A stretch of 64,000 nt of DNA from positions 62,001 through 126,000 of the forward strand of contig NZ_MSPP01000002.1 of assembly GCF_002150005.2 (NCBI RefSeq), written 5' to 3'. Below are positions 6,641-16,055 of the stretch, in pieces. The notes under the pieces were generated by a model. That model was not told the origin of the DNA. It made no database searches and saw nothing but the letters and a program-made list of their open reading frames with translations. The stretch is from Marivivens niveibacter. Its GTDB lineage: Bacteria > Pseudomonadota > Alphaproteobacteria > Rhodobacterales > Rhodobacteraceae. Positions within the stretch are counted from its first letter, which is position 1, and every line of letters begins with the position of its first letter. The position numbers and the translations under genes are program-made.

Positions 6641-8953
6641 TTAAGAGGTAAATCGATTATCACGGGGGAAGCCGCGCGGCGCCATTCGTCCTGTACCTGC
6701 GCGTTTGCCCAGCCATTCGGCCAGATCGCTTTCAGTACGGGTGCGACCGGCGGGGTCCAGCCAGCTAAGGCCATTCGCAATATCAAAGGTGGTCGCATCC
6801 GACATACCGCCGTCTTTGTATTTCTGCAGACGCACACCTTTGCCGCGGCCCATTTCGGGCAGCTCTTCGATAGGGAACACCAGAACCTTGCGGTTTTCAC
6901 CCACGACAGCCACATGATCGCCATTCACAGGTTTGATCACGCGGGCAACAACGTCACCTTTGACGTTCAACACCTGCTTACCACCGCGCGTTTGGGCAAT
7001 GACCTCTTGTTCAGGAACGATGAAACCATCACCAGCCGACGAAGCAACCAGCAGTTTGCGCCCAGCGCGGTGCACCAGAATATCGACAATCTCTGCCTCG
7101 TTCGGCAGGTCGATCATCAGGCGCACAGGTTCGCCCATGCCGCGCCCGCCAGGCAGGTTCGCGCCAAGGATCGTGTAGAAACGGCCGTTATTGCCAACCA
7201 CAATCAATTTATCCGTGGTTTCCGCATGGAAGGCGAAACGACCTTCGTCGCCATCTTTGAATTTGAATTCGCCGTCCAGAGCCTGATGGCCCTTCATCGC
7301 ACGAACCCAGCCCATTTTCGAACAGATCACGGTGATCGGTTCGCGTTCGATCATGGCCTCCATTGGCACGTCTTCGACTTCGCCCGCTTCGGCAAAGGTG
7401 GTTAGACGCTGACCGCGCGACGCAGAGTGACCGAACTGTTTGCGGGTTTCACGCAGTTGTTCGGCAATTTTTGCCCACTGCAAACCATCGTCAGACAGCA
7501 GTTCAGCCAATTCGGCCCGTTCAGCGATCAGGGCGTCACGTTCGCGGACCAGCTCCATCTCTTCTAGACGGCGCAAGCTGCGCAGACGCATGTTCAGGAT
7601 CGCTTCGGCCTGAACCTCGGTCAGCTCGCCGTCGCCTTTGGCAGGCAGAGGCGACACATAATCAGATTCATCAACAGCCCGCGCCCGTTTCAGCGACCAA
7701 TCTTCGGCCATCAAGGCAGCCTTGGGGTCACCGTCATAACGGATGATGTCGATCACACGGTCCAGATTCAGGAACGCGATGATCAGACCCTGCAATACCT
7801 CTAAACGGTGGTCAATCTTGTCGATGCGGTGCTGGCTGCGGCGTTGCAACACGTCACGGCGGTGATCCAGAAATGCGCGCAGCACTTCTTTCATCGAACA
7901 GACCTTGGGCGTCAGGCCGTCGATCAGCACGTTCATGTTCAGGCTGAACCGTACCTCTAAATCGGTGTTTTTGAACAGCATCCCCATCAGGATGTCAGGT
8001 TCGACCGTCTTGGCGCGCGGTTCCAGAACGATACGCACGTCATCCGCAGATTCGTCACGCACGTCGGCCAGCAAAGGCACCTTTTTTAACTGGATAACTT
8101 CGGCCAGTTTTTCGATCAGTTTCGATTTTTGAACCTGATACGGAATTTCAGTGACAACGATCTGCCATTGACCGCGGCCTAGATCCTCTTTCTCCCACCG
8201 TGCGCGCAGACGAATGGACCCGCGGCCTGTGCGATAGGCGTCGGCGATATTGTCACGCGATTCGACGATCACACCGCCTGTCGGGAAATCCGGACCTGGC
8301 ACGTATTTCAGTAGGGTTTCATCATGGGCATCGGGCGATTTGATCAAGTGCAAACAGGCATCGATCAATTCGTGGATGTTATGCGGCGGGATGTTTGTCG
8401 CCATACCCACAGCAATGCCCGACGAACCGTTCGCCAATAGGTTCGGGAACGCCGCTGGCAAAACCACAGGCTCTTCTAGCGTACCGTCATAGTTGGGGCG
8501 GAAATCGACAGCGTTTTCGTTCAGCCCCTCTAGCAGCGCCTCGGCGGCGGCGGTCATGCGGGCTTCGGTGTAACGGCTGGCCGCAGGATTATCGCCGTCA
8601 ATATTACCAAAGTTCCCCTGACCATCGACCAGCGGATAGCGCACGTTGAAATCCTGCGCCAAACGGGCCATCGCGTCATAAATCGCCATATCGCCGTGCG
8701 GGTGATAGTTGCCCATCACGTCGCCGCTGATTTTTGCCGATTTACGGAAACCGCCAGTCGGTGACAGTTTCAATTCGCGCATTGCAAATAGAATGCGGCG
8801 GTGAACGGGTTTCAATCCGTCCCGAGCATCCGGCAGCGCGCGGTGCATAATCGTGGACAATGCGTATTGCAGATACCGTTCACCTATCGCACGGCGAAGC
8901 GGTTCTTTGAATTCTGGAAGGCCGGTATCGGCGTCATCTGTGCTGTCGGTCAT
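6641..8953 (-). CDS. parC: DNA topoisomerase IV subunit A
   Basis: A 770-aa type IIA topoisomerase A subunit, which decatenates daughter chromosomes with ParE. The breakage-reunion domain includes the catalytic tyrosine in AASRYTEARMT (Tyr128) and the quinolone-resistance region around GDVMGNYHPHGD. The C-terminal part has the degenerate beta-pinwheel repeats of ParC rather than the GyrA box. I start it at MTDSTDDADTG, the family-like N-terminus. A longer reading adds 25 residues and neither start has a strong ribosome binding site. parE is not in the window. Confidence 0.95.
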   Translation of the reverse strand: MTDSTDDADTGLPEFKEPLRRAIGERYLQYALSTIMHRALPDARDGLKPVHRRILFAMRELKLSPTGGFRKSAKISGDVMGNYHPHGDMAIYDAMARLAQDFNVRYPLVDGQGNFGNIDGDNPAASRYTEARMTAAAEALLEGLNENAVDFRPNYDGTLEEPVVLPAAFPNLLANGSSGIAVGMATNIPPHNIHELIDACLHLIKSPDAHDETLLKYVPGPDFPTGGVIVESRDNIADAYRTGRGSIRLRARWEKEDLGRGQWQIVVTEIPYQVQKSKLIEKLAEVIQLKKVPLLADVRDESADDVRIVLEPRAKTVEPDILMGMLFKNTDLEVRFSLNMNVLIDGLTPKVCSMKEVLRAFLDHRRDVLQRRSQHRIDKIDHRLEVLQGLIIAFLNLDRVIDIIRYDGDPKAALMAEDWSLKRARAVDESDYVSPLPAKGDGELTEVQAEAILNMRLRSLRRLEEMELVRERDALIAERAELAELLSDDGLQWAKIAEQLRETRKQFGHSASRGQRLTTFAEAGEVEDVPMEAMIEREPITVICSKMGWVRAMKGHQALDGEFKFKDGDEGRFAFHAETTDKLIVVGNNGRFYTILGANLPGGRGMGEPVRLMIDLPNEAEIVDILVHRAGRKLLVASSAGDGFIVPEQEVIAQTRGGKQVLNVKGDVVARVIKPVNGDHVAVVGENRKVLVFPIEELPEMGRGKGVRLQKYKDGGMSDATTFDIANGLSWLDPAGRTRTESDLAEWLGKRAGTGRMAPRGFPRDNRFTS

Positions 8954-9118
8954 GTTATATCTGTAGCGACTCGGCACTTTGCTTTCCAGACCGATTTCGC
9001 ATTCCAAAGAAACGTTTACAAAACTCATAAACGATATGTTTTTCAGATTTTTCCCCTGATCGGCGGAACTTTGCCAGCCTAAACAGCGTTACCAGTGTGT
9101 ATATTTTGGGGAATGTTC

Positions 9119-9628
9119 ATGCGTACGTTTATGTTGCTAAGTTTCGTGTTTTTGGGTGTTGGGTTTTATGAACTTTCCGGCGGTTCTGATTTCGAACCGG
9201 TCGAACGACAGGTCTTTGACGTTAGCTTTGCCGACGAAGGTAATGGTGTTCAGTTGCAGGCGGTATCTGCACCGGCTTTGCGCGTCATTGAACCTGTTGT
9301 CACGACTGCTGCGCTGAATGCGCAACGAACCACGAATGCGAACGACGCTGTCATCGTTCAAATTTCGTCTAAAAATATCGATCCTGCGCCTGTACCAGCG
9401 CCACAGGTACAGCCTACACCGCAAATCGAACTGGCCACAGTATCTGGCAACGCTGTAAACATGCGCCTTGGGCCTAGCACCCAATATGGTGTCGTCAGCA
9501 CACTAGGACGCGGCACCGAGGTTGAGGTCCTGGAAACAGCTTCCAATGGCTGGGCACGTTTGCGTGTCGTCGAAAACGGTCAAGTTGGCTGGATGTCCGG
9601 TCGCTTTGTAGCCCAAGCAGGGACTTGA
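9119..9628 (+). CDS. secreted/anchored SH3 domain protein
   Basis: A 169-aa protein. An N-terminal hydrophobic segment (about residues 1-20) acts as a signal peptide or anchor. A low-complexity proline/alanine-rich linker follows, with repeated PAP and PTP. A C-terminal bacterial SH3 domain spans about residues 106-167, with VNMRLGPSTQYGVV and GWMSGRFV. Such domains usually bind cell-wall peptides; the exact role is unknown. The ATG at 9119 is chosen because GGGGAA lies about five bases upstream. It is divergent from parC. Confidence 0.8.
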   Translation: MRTFMLLSFVFLGVGFYELSGGSDFEPVERQVFDVSFADEGNGVQLQAVSAPALRVIEPVVTTAALNAQRTTNANDAVIVQISSKNIDPAPVPAPQVQPTPQIELATVSGNAVNMRLGPSTQYGVVSTLGRGTEVEVLETASNGWARLRVVENGQVGWMSGRFVAQAGT

Positions 9629-9659
9629 GCCGCGGCGCTTTCATCGCCACAAAGGCGCC

Positions 9660-10487
9660 ATGACAGCAAAAACCATTTTAATAACGGGCTGCTCCTCTGG
9701 CATCGGATATGATGCAGCCCATGGATTACGACAAGCAGGCTGGCGCGTGTTCGCCAGCTGCCGCAAACAGGCTGATTGTGATCGGCTGATTGCCCAAGGT
9801 TTTGATTCACCCCTTATTGACCTCGCAGAAGCAGACAGCATCCGAAAGGGTTTAGCTGACGTTCTGGCAAAAACCGGCGGAACGCTGGACGCCTTGTATA
9901 ACAACGCCGCATTCGCCTGCCCCGGTGCCGTCGAAGACCTACCCGCGGACGCCCTAAGGTCAGTTTTTGAAACCAACGTGTTCGGCACCCATGACCTGAC
10001 CCGCGAAGTTATCAAGGTTATGCGCGCCCAAGGTCATGGGCGTATTATCAATTGCAGTTCAGTTTTGGGACTGGTGGGTCTGTCATGGCGCGGCGCATAT
10101 GTATCAACGAAATTCGCACTTGAGGGCCTGACGGACGTGCTGCGCATCGAAATGCGCGATACGCCAATTGACATAATCCTGATTGAACCCGGCCCGATCA
10201 CATCCAAAATCCGTGAAAACGCCATTCCGCATTTTGAAAAATGGGTAGACTGGGAAAATGCAGCCCGCGTTGATGAGTATCGCACCCTGACAAAACGCCT
10301 GTACGAAGACAGCGGACCAGACGCATTTGAACTCCCGCCGTCCGAAGTCACGCGCAAAATTCTAAAGGCACTTACAGCATCAAAGCCAAAACCGCGCTAC
10401 TATGTCACAACGCCCACGTATCTCATGGGATTACTAAGGCGCATATTGCCGACACGTGCGCTGGATTGGGTAATATCCAAAGGCTAA
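9660..10487 (+). CDS. short-chain dehydrogenase/reductase (SDR)
   Basis: A 275-aa classical SDR. It has the NAD(P)-binding TGCSSGIG (residues 9-16), the NNAA-type motif (81-84), the catalytic Ser in NCSS (131-134) and Tyr147/Lys151 in YVSTK. An Arg (Arg35, in CRKQ) after the second strand suggests NADP preference. The long C-terminal part resembles the retinol-dehydrogenase-like group found in many Rhodobacteraceae. Substrate is unknown. It starts 31 bases after the SH3 gene. Confidence 0.85.
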   Translation: MTAKTILITGCSSGIGYDAAHGLRQAGWRVFASCRKQADCDRLIAQGFDSPLIDLAEADSIRKGLADVLAKTGGTLDALYNNAAFACPGAVEDLPADALRSVFETNVFGTHDLTREVIKVMRAQGHGRIINCSSVLGLVGLSWRGAYVSTKFALEGLTDVLRIEMRDTPIDIILIEPGPITSKIRENAIPHFEKWVDWENAARVDEYRTLTKRLYEDSGPDAFELPPSEVTRKILKALTASKPKPRYYVTTPTYLMGLLRRILPTRALDWVISKG

Positions 10488-10545
10488 ACCTTTCCTTTGA
10501 CGCCAATCGTGTTAGATCGCAGCCAACGATACAAAGGACACGCCA

Positions 10546-10743
10546 ATGCTGTTTAACGATCCGTGGAATATTGCAATCATGGTCGCCGTTTTGGCGGTCG
10601 CTGTGATTTTGATGTGGGGCCTTGGCACTTTTGGGTTCGGCACCGACACAGGCAAACAGTCCAACAAAATCATGCGCTACCGCATCTACGCCCAAGGCTT
10701 TGCCGTCGCGCTGATTGCGATCTTGTTCTACTTCAAAAAATAA
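10546..10743 (+). CDS. HIG1-domain small membrane protein
   Basis: A 65-aa protein with two membrane helices (about residues 9-29 and 50-62). Between them lies the conserved loop NKIMRYRIYAQGFAV, matching the HIG1 (hypoxia-induced) domain pattern. In eukaryotes and some alphaproteobacteria this family associates with cytochrome oxidase, but no such partner gene is in this window. It has an upstream AAAGGACACGCC ribosome binding site. Twelve bases separate it from the adenosyltransferase gene, so the two are probably one operon. Confidence 0.8.
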   Translation: MLFNDPWNIAIMVAVLAVAVILMWGLGTFGFGTDTGKQSNKIMRYRIYAQGFAVALIAILFYFKK

Positions 10744-10755
10744 TCCGAGGCTCTG

Positions 10756-11328
10756 ATGGTTGTTTTGAACAAAATCTACACCCGCACAGGCGATGCTGGT
10801 GAAACTGCATTGGGTAATGGCAGCCGCGTTGCAAAACATTCGGCCCGCGTCACAGCCTATGGCACCGTAGATGAATTGAACGCGACCGTGGGACTAGCCC
10901 GTTTGCATGCGACTGGAGACTTGGCGGACCAGTTGTCTGCGATTCAGAACGATTTGTTCGATCTGGGCGCTGACCTATGCCGCCCTGACATGGAAAAAGA
11001 CGACGAAGCGCCCTACCCCGTTCTACGTATGATTGCGTCGCAGGTTGACCGTCTGGAAACCGAAATTGATGCGATGAACGCAAATTTGGAACCGCTGCGC
11101 AGTTTCATTTTGCCCGGTGGATCAGCTTTGGCCGCGCATCTGCACATGTGCAGAACCGTTGCCCGCCGCGCTGAACGCCTGTCTGTCGAACTGGCATCCA
11201 TGGAATCAGTCAACGACATCGGTGTGAAATACCTAAATCGTCTTTCGGACTGGTTTTTTGTGGCGTCGCGCGTCGCCAACAACAATGGCGCTGATGACAT
11301 CCTGTGGGTGCCAGGAGCCAATCGTTAA
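10756..11328 (+). CDS. cob(I)alamin adenosyltransferase, PduO/MMAB type
   Basis: A 190-aa corrinoid adenosyltransferase of the trimeric PduO/MMAB family, which transfers adenosyl from ATP to cob(I)alamin to make coenzyme B12. Conserved motifs are YTRTGDAGETAL (8-19), GTVDELN (36-42), RTVARRAER (133-141) and YLNRLSDWFF (159-168). It lies next to the HIG1 gene and upstream of etfBA. A second, unrelated adenosyltransferase (CobO type) is at 53066-53674. This one may serve salvage or mutase support, but that is inference. Confidence 0.92.
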   Translation: MVVLNKIYTRTGDAGETALGNGSRVAKHSARVTAYGTVDELNATVGLARLHATGDLADQLSAIQNDLFDLGADLCRPDMEKDDEAPYPVLRMIASQVDRLETEIDAMNANLEPLRSFILPGGSALAAHLHMCRTVARRAERLSVELASMESVNDIGVKYLNRLSDWFFVASRVANNNGADDILWVPGANR

Positions 11329-11330
11329 AG

Positions 11331-11363
11331 GGTTTTGCGCCTGATTCTTTCAGGCGCAAAACC
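11331..11363 (+). terminator. long perfect hairpin after the adenosyltransferase gene
   Basis: GGTTTTGCGCCTGA pairs perfectly with TCAGGCGCAAAACC around a TTCTT loop, two bases after the stop. The 14-bp stem is very stable and lies at an operon end. A terminal T-tract is absent outside the stem, so it may work as a terminator with the T-run inside the arm, or mainly as a 3'-end protector. Confidence 0.6.
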
Positions 11364-11535
11364 ATGTCGCAGCGCAGCAAAAAATTCCATCTCGCAACAA
11401 AATTTCACGAACGCACTGCAAAACTTTAGTCGTATTGCGCCCGAAAATACGTCAAAACGTGGCGTCTTATGCGCTTTCCGCGTCGATTTTGCACTATTTT
11501 ATCCGTGCTGCGCTTGCTAACAAAAGCGGGAATAG

Positions 11536-11549
11536 GTGCCACGTGGCAC
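11536..11549. promoter_or_regulatory. perfect 14-bp palindrome before etfB
   Basis: GTGCCACGTGGCAC is a perfect inverted repeat, 20 bases before the etfB ATG and just before its GAGGGAG ribosome binding site. It could be an operator downstream of the promoter or a small leader hairpin. No regulator can be named. Confidence 0.5.
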
Positions 11550-11569
11550 AGTTTGAGGGAGATACGCCG

Positions 11570-12328
11570 ATGAAGGTACTCGTGCCGGTAAAACGCGTGA
11601 TCGACTATAACGTAAAAGTTCGCGTCAAAGCGGACGGTACGGGCGTCGATCTTGCGAACGTAAAAATGTCGATGAACCCATTCGACGAAATCGCAGTCGA
11701 AGAGGCGATCCGCCTGAAAGAAGCCGGCAAGGCAGACGAAGTTGTCGTCGTGTCGATCGGCGTAAAGCAGGCTCAGGAAACACTGCGCACCGCGCTGGCA
11801 ATGGGCGCTGACCGCGCAATCCTGATCATCGCAGCAGACGATGTGAACACAGACATCGAACCACTGGCAGTTGCAAAGCTGCTGGCCAAAGTGGTCGAAG
11901 AAGAACAGCCAGGTCTGGTTGTTGCTGGCAAACAAGCCATCGACAACGACATGAACGCCACCGGCCAGATGCTGTCGGCGCTGCTAGGCTGGAGCCAAGC
12001 AACCTTCGCATCCGAAGTGGACATCGACGGCGACAAAGCTGTTGTAACCCGCGAAGTCGACGGCGGCCTGCAGACCATCAAGGTCAACCTACCTGCCATC
12101 GTGACTGCTGACCTGCGTTTGAACGAACCACGTTACGCGACCCTGCCAAACATCATGAAAGCCAAGAAAAAGCCGCTGGATGAAAAAACCGCAGCTGATT
12201 ACGGCGTTGATGTCACCCCACGTTTGGAAGTCGTGAAAACTTCTGAACCTGCTGTTCGTCAGGCTGGTATCAAAGTTGAATCGGTCGACGAGCTGGTCAC
12301 GAAACTTAAAGAAGCAGGAGCAATCTAA
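11570..12328 (+). CDS. etfB: electron transfer flavoprotein subunit beta
   Basis: A 252-aa EtfB beginning [19 protein letters not shown], the family N-terminus, with the AMP-binding region around [15 protein letters not shown]. With EtfA it carries electrons from acyl-CoA dehydrogenases to the quinone pool via ETF:quinone oxidoreductase. The ATG at 11570 has GAGGGAG upstream; 45 further in-frame residues upstream are not family-like. Its stop shares one base with the etfA start. A likely electron donor, the Mcd-like dehydrogenase, lies at 27.8-29.5 kb. Confidence 0.97.
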   Translation: MKVLVPVKRVIDYNVKVRVKADGTGVDLANVKMSMNPFDEIAVEEAIRLKEAGKADEVVVVSIGVKQAQETLRTALAMGADRAILIIAADDVNTDIEPLAVAKLLAKVVEEEQPGLVVAGKQAIDNDMNATGQMLSALLGWSQATFASEVDIDGDKAVVTREVDGGLQTIKVNLPAIVTADLRLNEPRYATLPNIMKAKKKPLDEKTAADYGVDVTPRLEVVKTSEPAVRQAGIKVESVDELVTKLKEAGAI

Positions 12329-13254
12329 TGGCTGTTCTTCTACTTGCTGAAATCAACGACGGTGTTCTGTCTGTTGACGCAACCGCCAAAGCTGTCTCCG
12401 CATCGACTTCGCTGGGTGATGTAACCGTTCTGGCCGTTGGCGCGACCGCTGCTGACGCTGCTGCAGAAGCCGCAAAAATCGACGGCGTCGCCAAAGTTCT
12501 GGTCGCCGAAGACGCGCTATACAGCCACCGTCTGGCAGAGCCTGTTGCGACCCTGATGGCTGCGCTGGCTGCGGATTATTCGCACATCGTTGCACCTGCA
12601 ACCACTGACGCGAAAAACATCCTGCCACGCGTTGCGGCGTTGCTGGATGTGATGGTCCTGTCGGACGTTACCGCAGTTGTAGACGCTGACACATTCGAAC
12701 GCCCAATCTACGCGGGTAACGCAATCCAGACCGTCAAATCGTCGGACGCGAAAAAGGTTATCACCTTCCGCACCTCGACCTTTGATGCGGCTGGCGAGGG
12801 CGGTTCGGCTGCTGTTGAAACCATCGCGGCTGGCGACAACCCTGGCCTGTCCGAATGGGTCGAAGACAAAGTCGCCGAAAGCGATCGTCCTGAACTGACC
12901 TCGGCCAAGATCGTTGTATCCGGCGGCCGCGGCGTAGGTTCCGAAGAAGACTTCGCAATCATCGAAAAACTGGCTGACAAACTGGGCGCTGCTGTTGGTG
13001 CGTCCCGTGCAGCAGTCGATTCGGGCTTTGCGCCGAACGACTGGCAGGTTGGTCAGACAGGCAAGGTTGTTGCACCAGAACTGTACATCGCTGCAGGTAT
13101 CTCGGGCGCGATTCAGCACCTTGCAGGTATGAAAGATTCGAAAATCATCGTCGCTATCAACAAAGACGAAGAGGCTCCGATCTTCCAAGTGGCCGACTTT
13201 GGTCTGGTCGCTGACCTGTTCGAAGCTGTCCCAGCACTGACCGAAAAACTGTAA
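12328..13254 (+). CDS. etfA: electron transfer flavoprotein subunit alpha
   Basis: A 308-aa EtfA. The FAD-binding C-terminal domain shows SGGRGVGS (about 198-205) and [10 protein letters not shown] then [18 protein letters not shown] (241-268), the EtfA signature. It binds the redox-active FAD. It overlaps etfB by one base (TAATG), so translation is coupled. A strong terminator follows about 25 bases later, closing a two-gene operon. Confidence 0.98.
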   Translation: MAVLLLAEINDGVLSVDATAKAVSASTSLGDVTVLAVGATAADAAAEAAKIDGVAKVLVAEDALYSHRLAEPVATLMAALAADYSHIVAPATTDAKNILPRVAALLDVMVLSDVTAVVDADTFERPIYAGNAIQTVKSSDAKKVITFRTSTFDAAGEGGSAAVETIAAGDNPGLSEWVEDKVAESDRPELTSAKIVVSGGRGVGSEEDFAIIEKLADKLGAAVGASRAAVDSGFAPNDWQVGQTGKVVAPELYIAAGISGAIQHLAGMKDSKIIVAINKDEEAPIFQVADFGLVADLFEAVPALTEKL

Positions 13255-13278
13255 TCGCACCCGCGATCCAAGGTTTAA

Positions 13279-13305
13279 AAGGGTCCGCCTAGGCGGGCCC
13301 TTTTT
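13279..13305 (+). terminator. terminator of etfBA
   Basis: GGGTCCGCC-TA-GGCGGGCCC followed by TTTTT forms a tight intrinsic terminator. On the minus strand the stem holds the last codons and the TAG stop of the convergent DUF6473 gene, so the element may work in both directions. Confidence 0.85.
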
Positions 13306-14140
13306 GCATCATACGCCCCAAAACAGGTGTTAACGCTTGTGCCGCTTCACTGTGGGCCAGAAAAGACAACTGTTCGTCTGCGGCAGATATTTGCGTCATC
13401 GGGATCTGCATGCCCGACGTTCGATTTTGCCGCGCACGCAAACTAGGCCGCAATTCGACTACATCGCGCGCCTTATCTGTCAGTTGATCGACCATATTTT
13501 TGTTGATGAACAACTGATCGCCTTTAAACGGATCGTCTGCGGTGTCCCAGCTATCGTTCGTCAGGGGGCGCTCGCTCCACCAGACCAAGACGACTTTGGT
13601 GTTCAATTGATCAAGAACCGACCGCATTCTCGACACCCATGCTGTTTGCAGCTCATGCACAACGATATCAAATTTAGCTGCCGATTTTTCATACAGCGCC
13701 TGAAGTAAGTGACGTGTGAATGCGAAATCCGTGAAATCCACATCATCATAAAGCGCACGCAGAACGCTTGACGCTTGTAAAAACCGATCATTACGGCGTG
13801 GGTGCACCTGATAGAACCGGTTCGATAGATTATGTGCGCCGGTAATATGAAAAAACGTGACTTCGGCACGGCGGCCCAGCCCCATGGACACACCATCACG
13901 GAAATAGGCATCGATGGACGCGTTCGGCACGCCAAAATTAACGCAGGTCATTCCAGTCGCCCGTTCAACCAAATCTGACACGGGCGTTTTCATGTAGCGC
14001 CCATAGACATCCGTCCCGCCCATAAATGCCGCATATGGTTGGTTCAGATCCCGTTTCGGGCCTCTAAAAAACAGTCGCGAAGACCCATAGCGGCACGGCG
14101 TATAATCGATCGCAGAATCAGACAAAGATTCGAATTTCAT
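13289..14140 (-). CDS. DUF6473-like protein
   Basis: A 283-aa protein with the N-terminal pattern YTPCRYGSSRLFFRGPKRDL and GGTDVYGRYM, which I recognise as a family of unknown function common in Rhodobacteraceae (DUF6473). No catalytic motif is assigned. Its members often occur near sulfotransferase-like genes, and one such gene is in this window at 2.6-3.5 kb, but not adjacent. The ATG at 14140 follows GGTGGG by four bases. Its stop codon lies inside the etfBA terminator stem. Confidence 0.7.
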   Translation of the reverse strand: MKFESLSDSAIDYTPCRYGSSRLFFRGPKRDLNQPYAAFMGGTDVYGRYMKTPVSDLVERATGMTCVNFGVPNASIDAYFRDGVSMGLGRRAEVTFFHITGAHNLSNRFYQVHPRRNDRFLQASSVLRALYDDVDFTDFAFTRHLLQALYEKSAAKFDIVVHELQTAWVSRMRSVLDQLNTKVVLVWWSERPLTNDSWDTADDPFKGDQLFINKNMVDQLTDKARDVVELRPSLRARQNRTSGMQIPMTQISAADEQLSFLAHSEAAQALTPVLGRMMQKGPA

Positions 14141-14302
14141 GTTTCCCACCCAAAAATTTCTCACCTTGGGCAGGATTCGACCTAAATGATTGCTGAAATC
14201 TGAAACTCAGAATTTCAATCAATGTTTAACAATTAACGCGCCTTGAATGATGCGGTTGGTCGCCCCTATGGTGTGGCAGCAGAGGCAAAGGATCAGTGAA
14301 TC

Positions 14303-15178
14303 ATGACGATTGAAAAAGTTGGTGTCGTAGGAGCAGGCCAAATGGGCAATGGTATTGCCCACGTCAGCGCATTGGCCGGATATACCGTCATGATGACCGA
14401 CATCAGCCAGGATGCGCTAGACAGCGCTATTGCGCTGATCGACAAAAATATGACCCGTCAGGTGTCCAAAGGCGCGATTTCCGAAGATGAAAAAGCCGCC
14501 GCGTTGGCCCGCATTGCCTGCACAACAACACTGACTGACTTAGGCCCTTGCGACCTAATCATCGAAGCCGCAACCGAACGCGAAACCGTCAAACAGGCGA
14601 TCTTTGACGAACTGTTGCCGCATATTCACGAAAATACAATTCTAGCGTCGAACACATCGTCGATTTCGATCACACGTTTGGCCAGCCGCACGGACCGCCC
14701 AGAAAAATTCATCGGGTTCCATTTCATGAACCCTGTGCCGATCATGCAGCTGGTGGAATTGATCCGCGGGATTGCGACCGATGATGCGACCTTTAATGCC
14801 TGCCAAGAGGTCGTAGACCGCCTAGGCAAAACATCCGCAACATCCGAAGATTTCCCCGCCTTCATCGTAAACCGCATCCTAATGCCGATGATCAACGAAG
14901 CGGTCTATGCCCTGTACGAAGGCGTCGGCAACGTGTCGTCGATCGATACATCGATGAAACTGGGCGCAAACCATCCAATGGGTCCATTGGAATTGGCCGA
15001 TTTCATCGGATTGGACACATGCCTAGCCATCATGAACGTGCTGCACGACGGTCTGGCGGACACCAAATACCGCCCTTGTCCACTGCTGACCAAATACGTC
15101 GAAGCAGGCTGGCTGGGCCGTAAAACGAAACGCGGCTTCTATGATTATCGCGGCGAAACGCCGGTTCCGACCCGCTAA
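14303..15178 (+). CDS. 3-hydroxybutyryl-CoA dehydrogenase
   Basis: A 291-aa single-function 3-hydroxyacyl-CoA dehydrogenase. The NAD-binding loop is [11 protein letters not shown] (10-20) and the catalytic His is His140 in [10 protein letters not shown]. The all-helical C-terminal domain has [16 protein letters not shown]. It oxidises (S)-3-hydroxybutyryl-CoA or related esters, in butyrate or fatty acid metabolism. Names such as hbd, paaH or fadB2 are used for this family. Its stop overlaps the convergent rnhA stop within CTAA. Confidence 0.93.
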   Translation: MTIEKVGVVGAGQMGNGIAHVSALAGYTVMMTDISQDALDSAIALIDKNMTRQVSKGAISEDEKAAALARIACTTTLTDLGPCDLIIEAATERETVKQAIFDELLPHIHENTILASNTSSISITRLASRTDRPEKFIGFHFMNPVPIMQLVELIRGIATDDATFNACQEVVDRLGKTSATSEDFPAFIVNRILMPMINEAVYALYEGVGNVSSIDTSMKLGANHPMGPLELADFIGLDTCLAIMNVLHDGLADTKYRPCPLLTKYVEAGWLGRKTKRGFYDYRGETPVPTR

Positions 15179-15627
15179 CCTTTGAACGGAGCCATCCCGC
15201 GGCGGGCCAGTTCATCGGCCCGTTCGTTTTCGGGGTGACCTGCGTGGCCTTTGACCCATTCCCACGTAACCTGATGGCGCTGCGCGGCTGCGTCCAGACG
15301 TTGCCACAGGTCCACGTTTTTGACGGGTTTCTTGGTCGAGGTTTTCCAGCCGCGTTTTTTCCAGCCCCACATCCATTCGGTGATGCCGCCTTTGACATAG
15401 GCGCTGTCTGTGACCACGGTCAGAGTGCTGGGACGGTCCAATGCCTCTAGCGCATTGATCGCGGCCAACAGCTCCATGCGGTTGTTGGTTGTGTCCGCCT
15501 CACCACCGTATAGCTCGCGTTCTTTTACAACGTCTTCGCCATTTTTGGCCTGCAGCAATGCGCCCCAACCACCAGGGCCAGGGTTGCCCGAACAGGCCCC
15601 ATCTGTGTACGCAAATAATTCAGGCAT
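15175..15627 (-). CDS. rnhA: ribonuclease HI
   Basis: A 150-aa RNase HI, which degrades the RNA of RNA-DNA hybrids. The catalytic acidic residues are Asp9 ([14 protein letters not shown]), Glu52 (NNRMELLAA), Asp74 (TDSAYV) and Asp138 ([10 protein letters not shown]), with His128 in KGHAGH. The family start [10 protein letters not shown] is used; its A is shared with the stop of the upstream DUF3429 gene. It is in one minus-strand unit with that gene and ispH. Confidence 0.97.
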   Translation of the reverse strand: MPELFAYTDGACSGNPGPGGWGALLQAKNGEDVVKERELYGGEADTTNNRMELLAAINALEALDRPSTLTVVTDSAYVKGGITEWMWGWKKRGWKTSTKKPVKNVDLWQRLDAAAQRHQVTWEWVKGHAGHPENERADELARRGMAPFKG

Positions 15628-16055
15628 CAGATTAACAAAGCCCCCAGCGACAGCACCACGAAGGTCGTCAGCAAAACCCGCAGGCGCATCCACCATACGG
15701 GCGCCAGCCCCCACGCAGCAAAACGGCTGTCGATAATCAGCAAGCCGATGAACCCTGTAATCTGGTAGATCGCCGCGCTGGTCATGCCGTCGCCGCGCAT
15801 AAAAAACGCCCATAGGGCTGGCAACACAGACAGGACATATCCCGCCGTCGCCTGCGCCCCGTCAGTTTTCGTGGCAAAGCCCCACAAAACGCCCGACATA
15901 AACGACAGAATAACCGTGCCATAGGTCAGCGTGAAAATCGGGCCGCCCATGCCCATGACTGGTGGCAACCAACCCAAAGTGGTCAGCGCACCGAAAACGA
16001 ACGGGATCAGCCCCGCCAGCCCAAGTGCTAGCGGCGCACGAGGGATAGACATCAT
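15627..16055 (-). CDS. DUF3429-like membrane protein
   Basis: A 142-aa integral membrane protein with about four to five hydrophobic segments, matching the DUF3429 pattern (short membrane proteins with PFVFGAL near the start and a Y-G[13 protein letters not shown] block). Function is unknown. It overlaps ispH upstream by a few bases and rnhA downstream by one base, so all three are probably one transcript. A second ATG at 16052 is equally possible. Confidence 0.8.
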   Translation of the reverse strand: MMSIPRAPLALGLAGLIPFVFGALTTLGWLPPVMGMGGPIFTLTYGTVILSFMSGVLWGFATKTDGAQATAGYVLSVLPALWAFFMRGDGMTSAAIYQITGFIGLLIIDSRFAAWGLAPVWWMRLRVLLTTFVVLSLGALLI

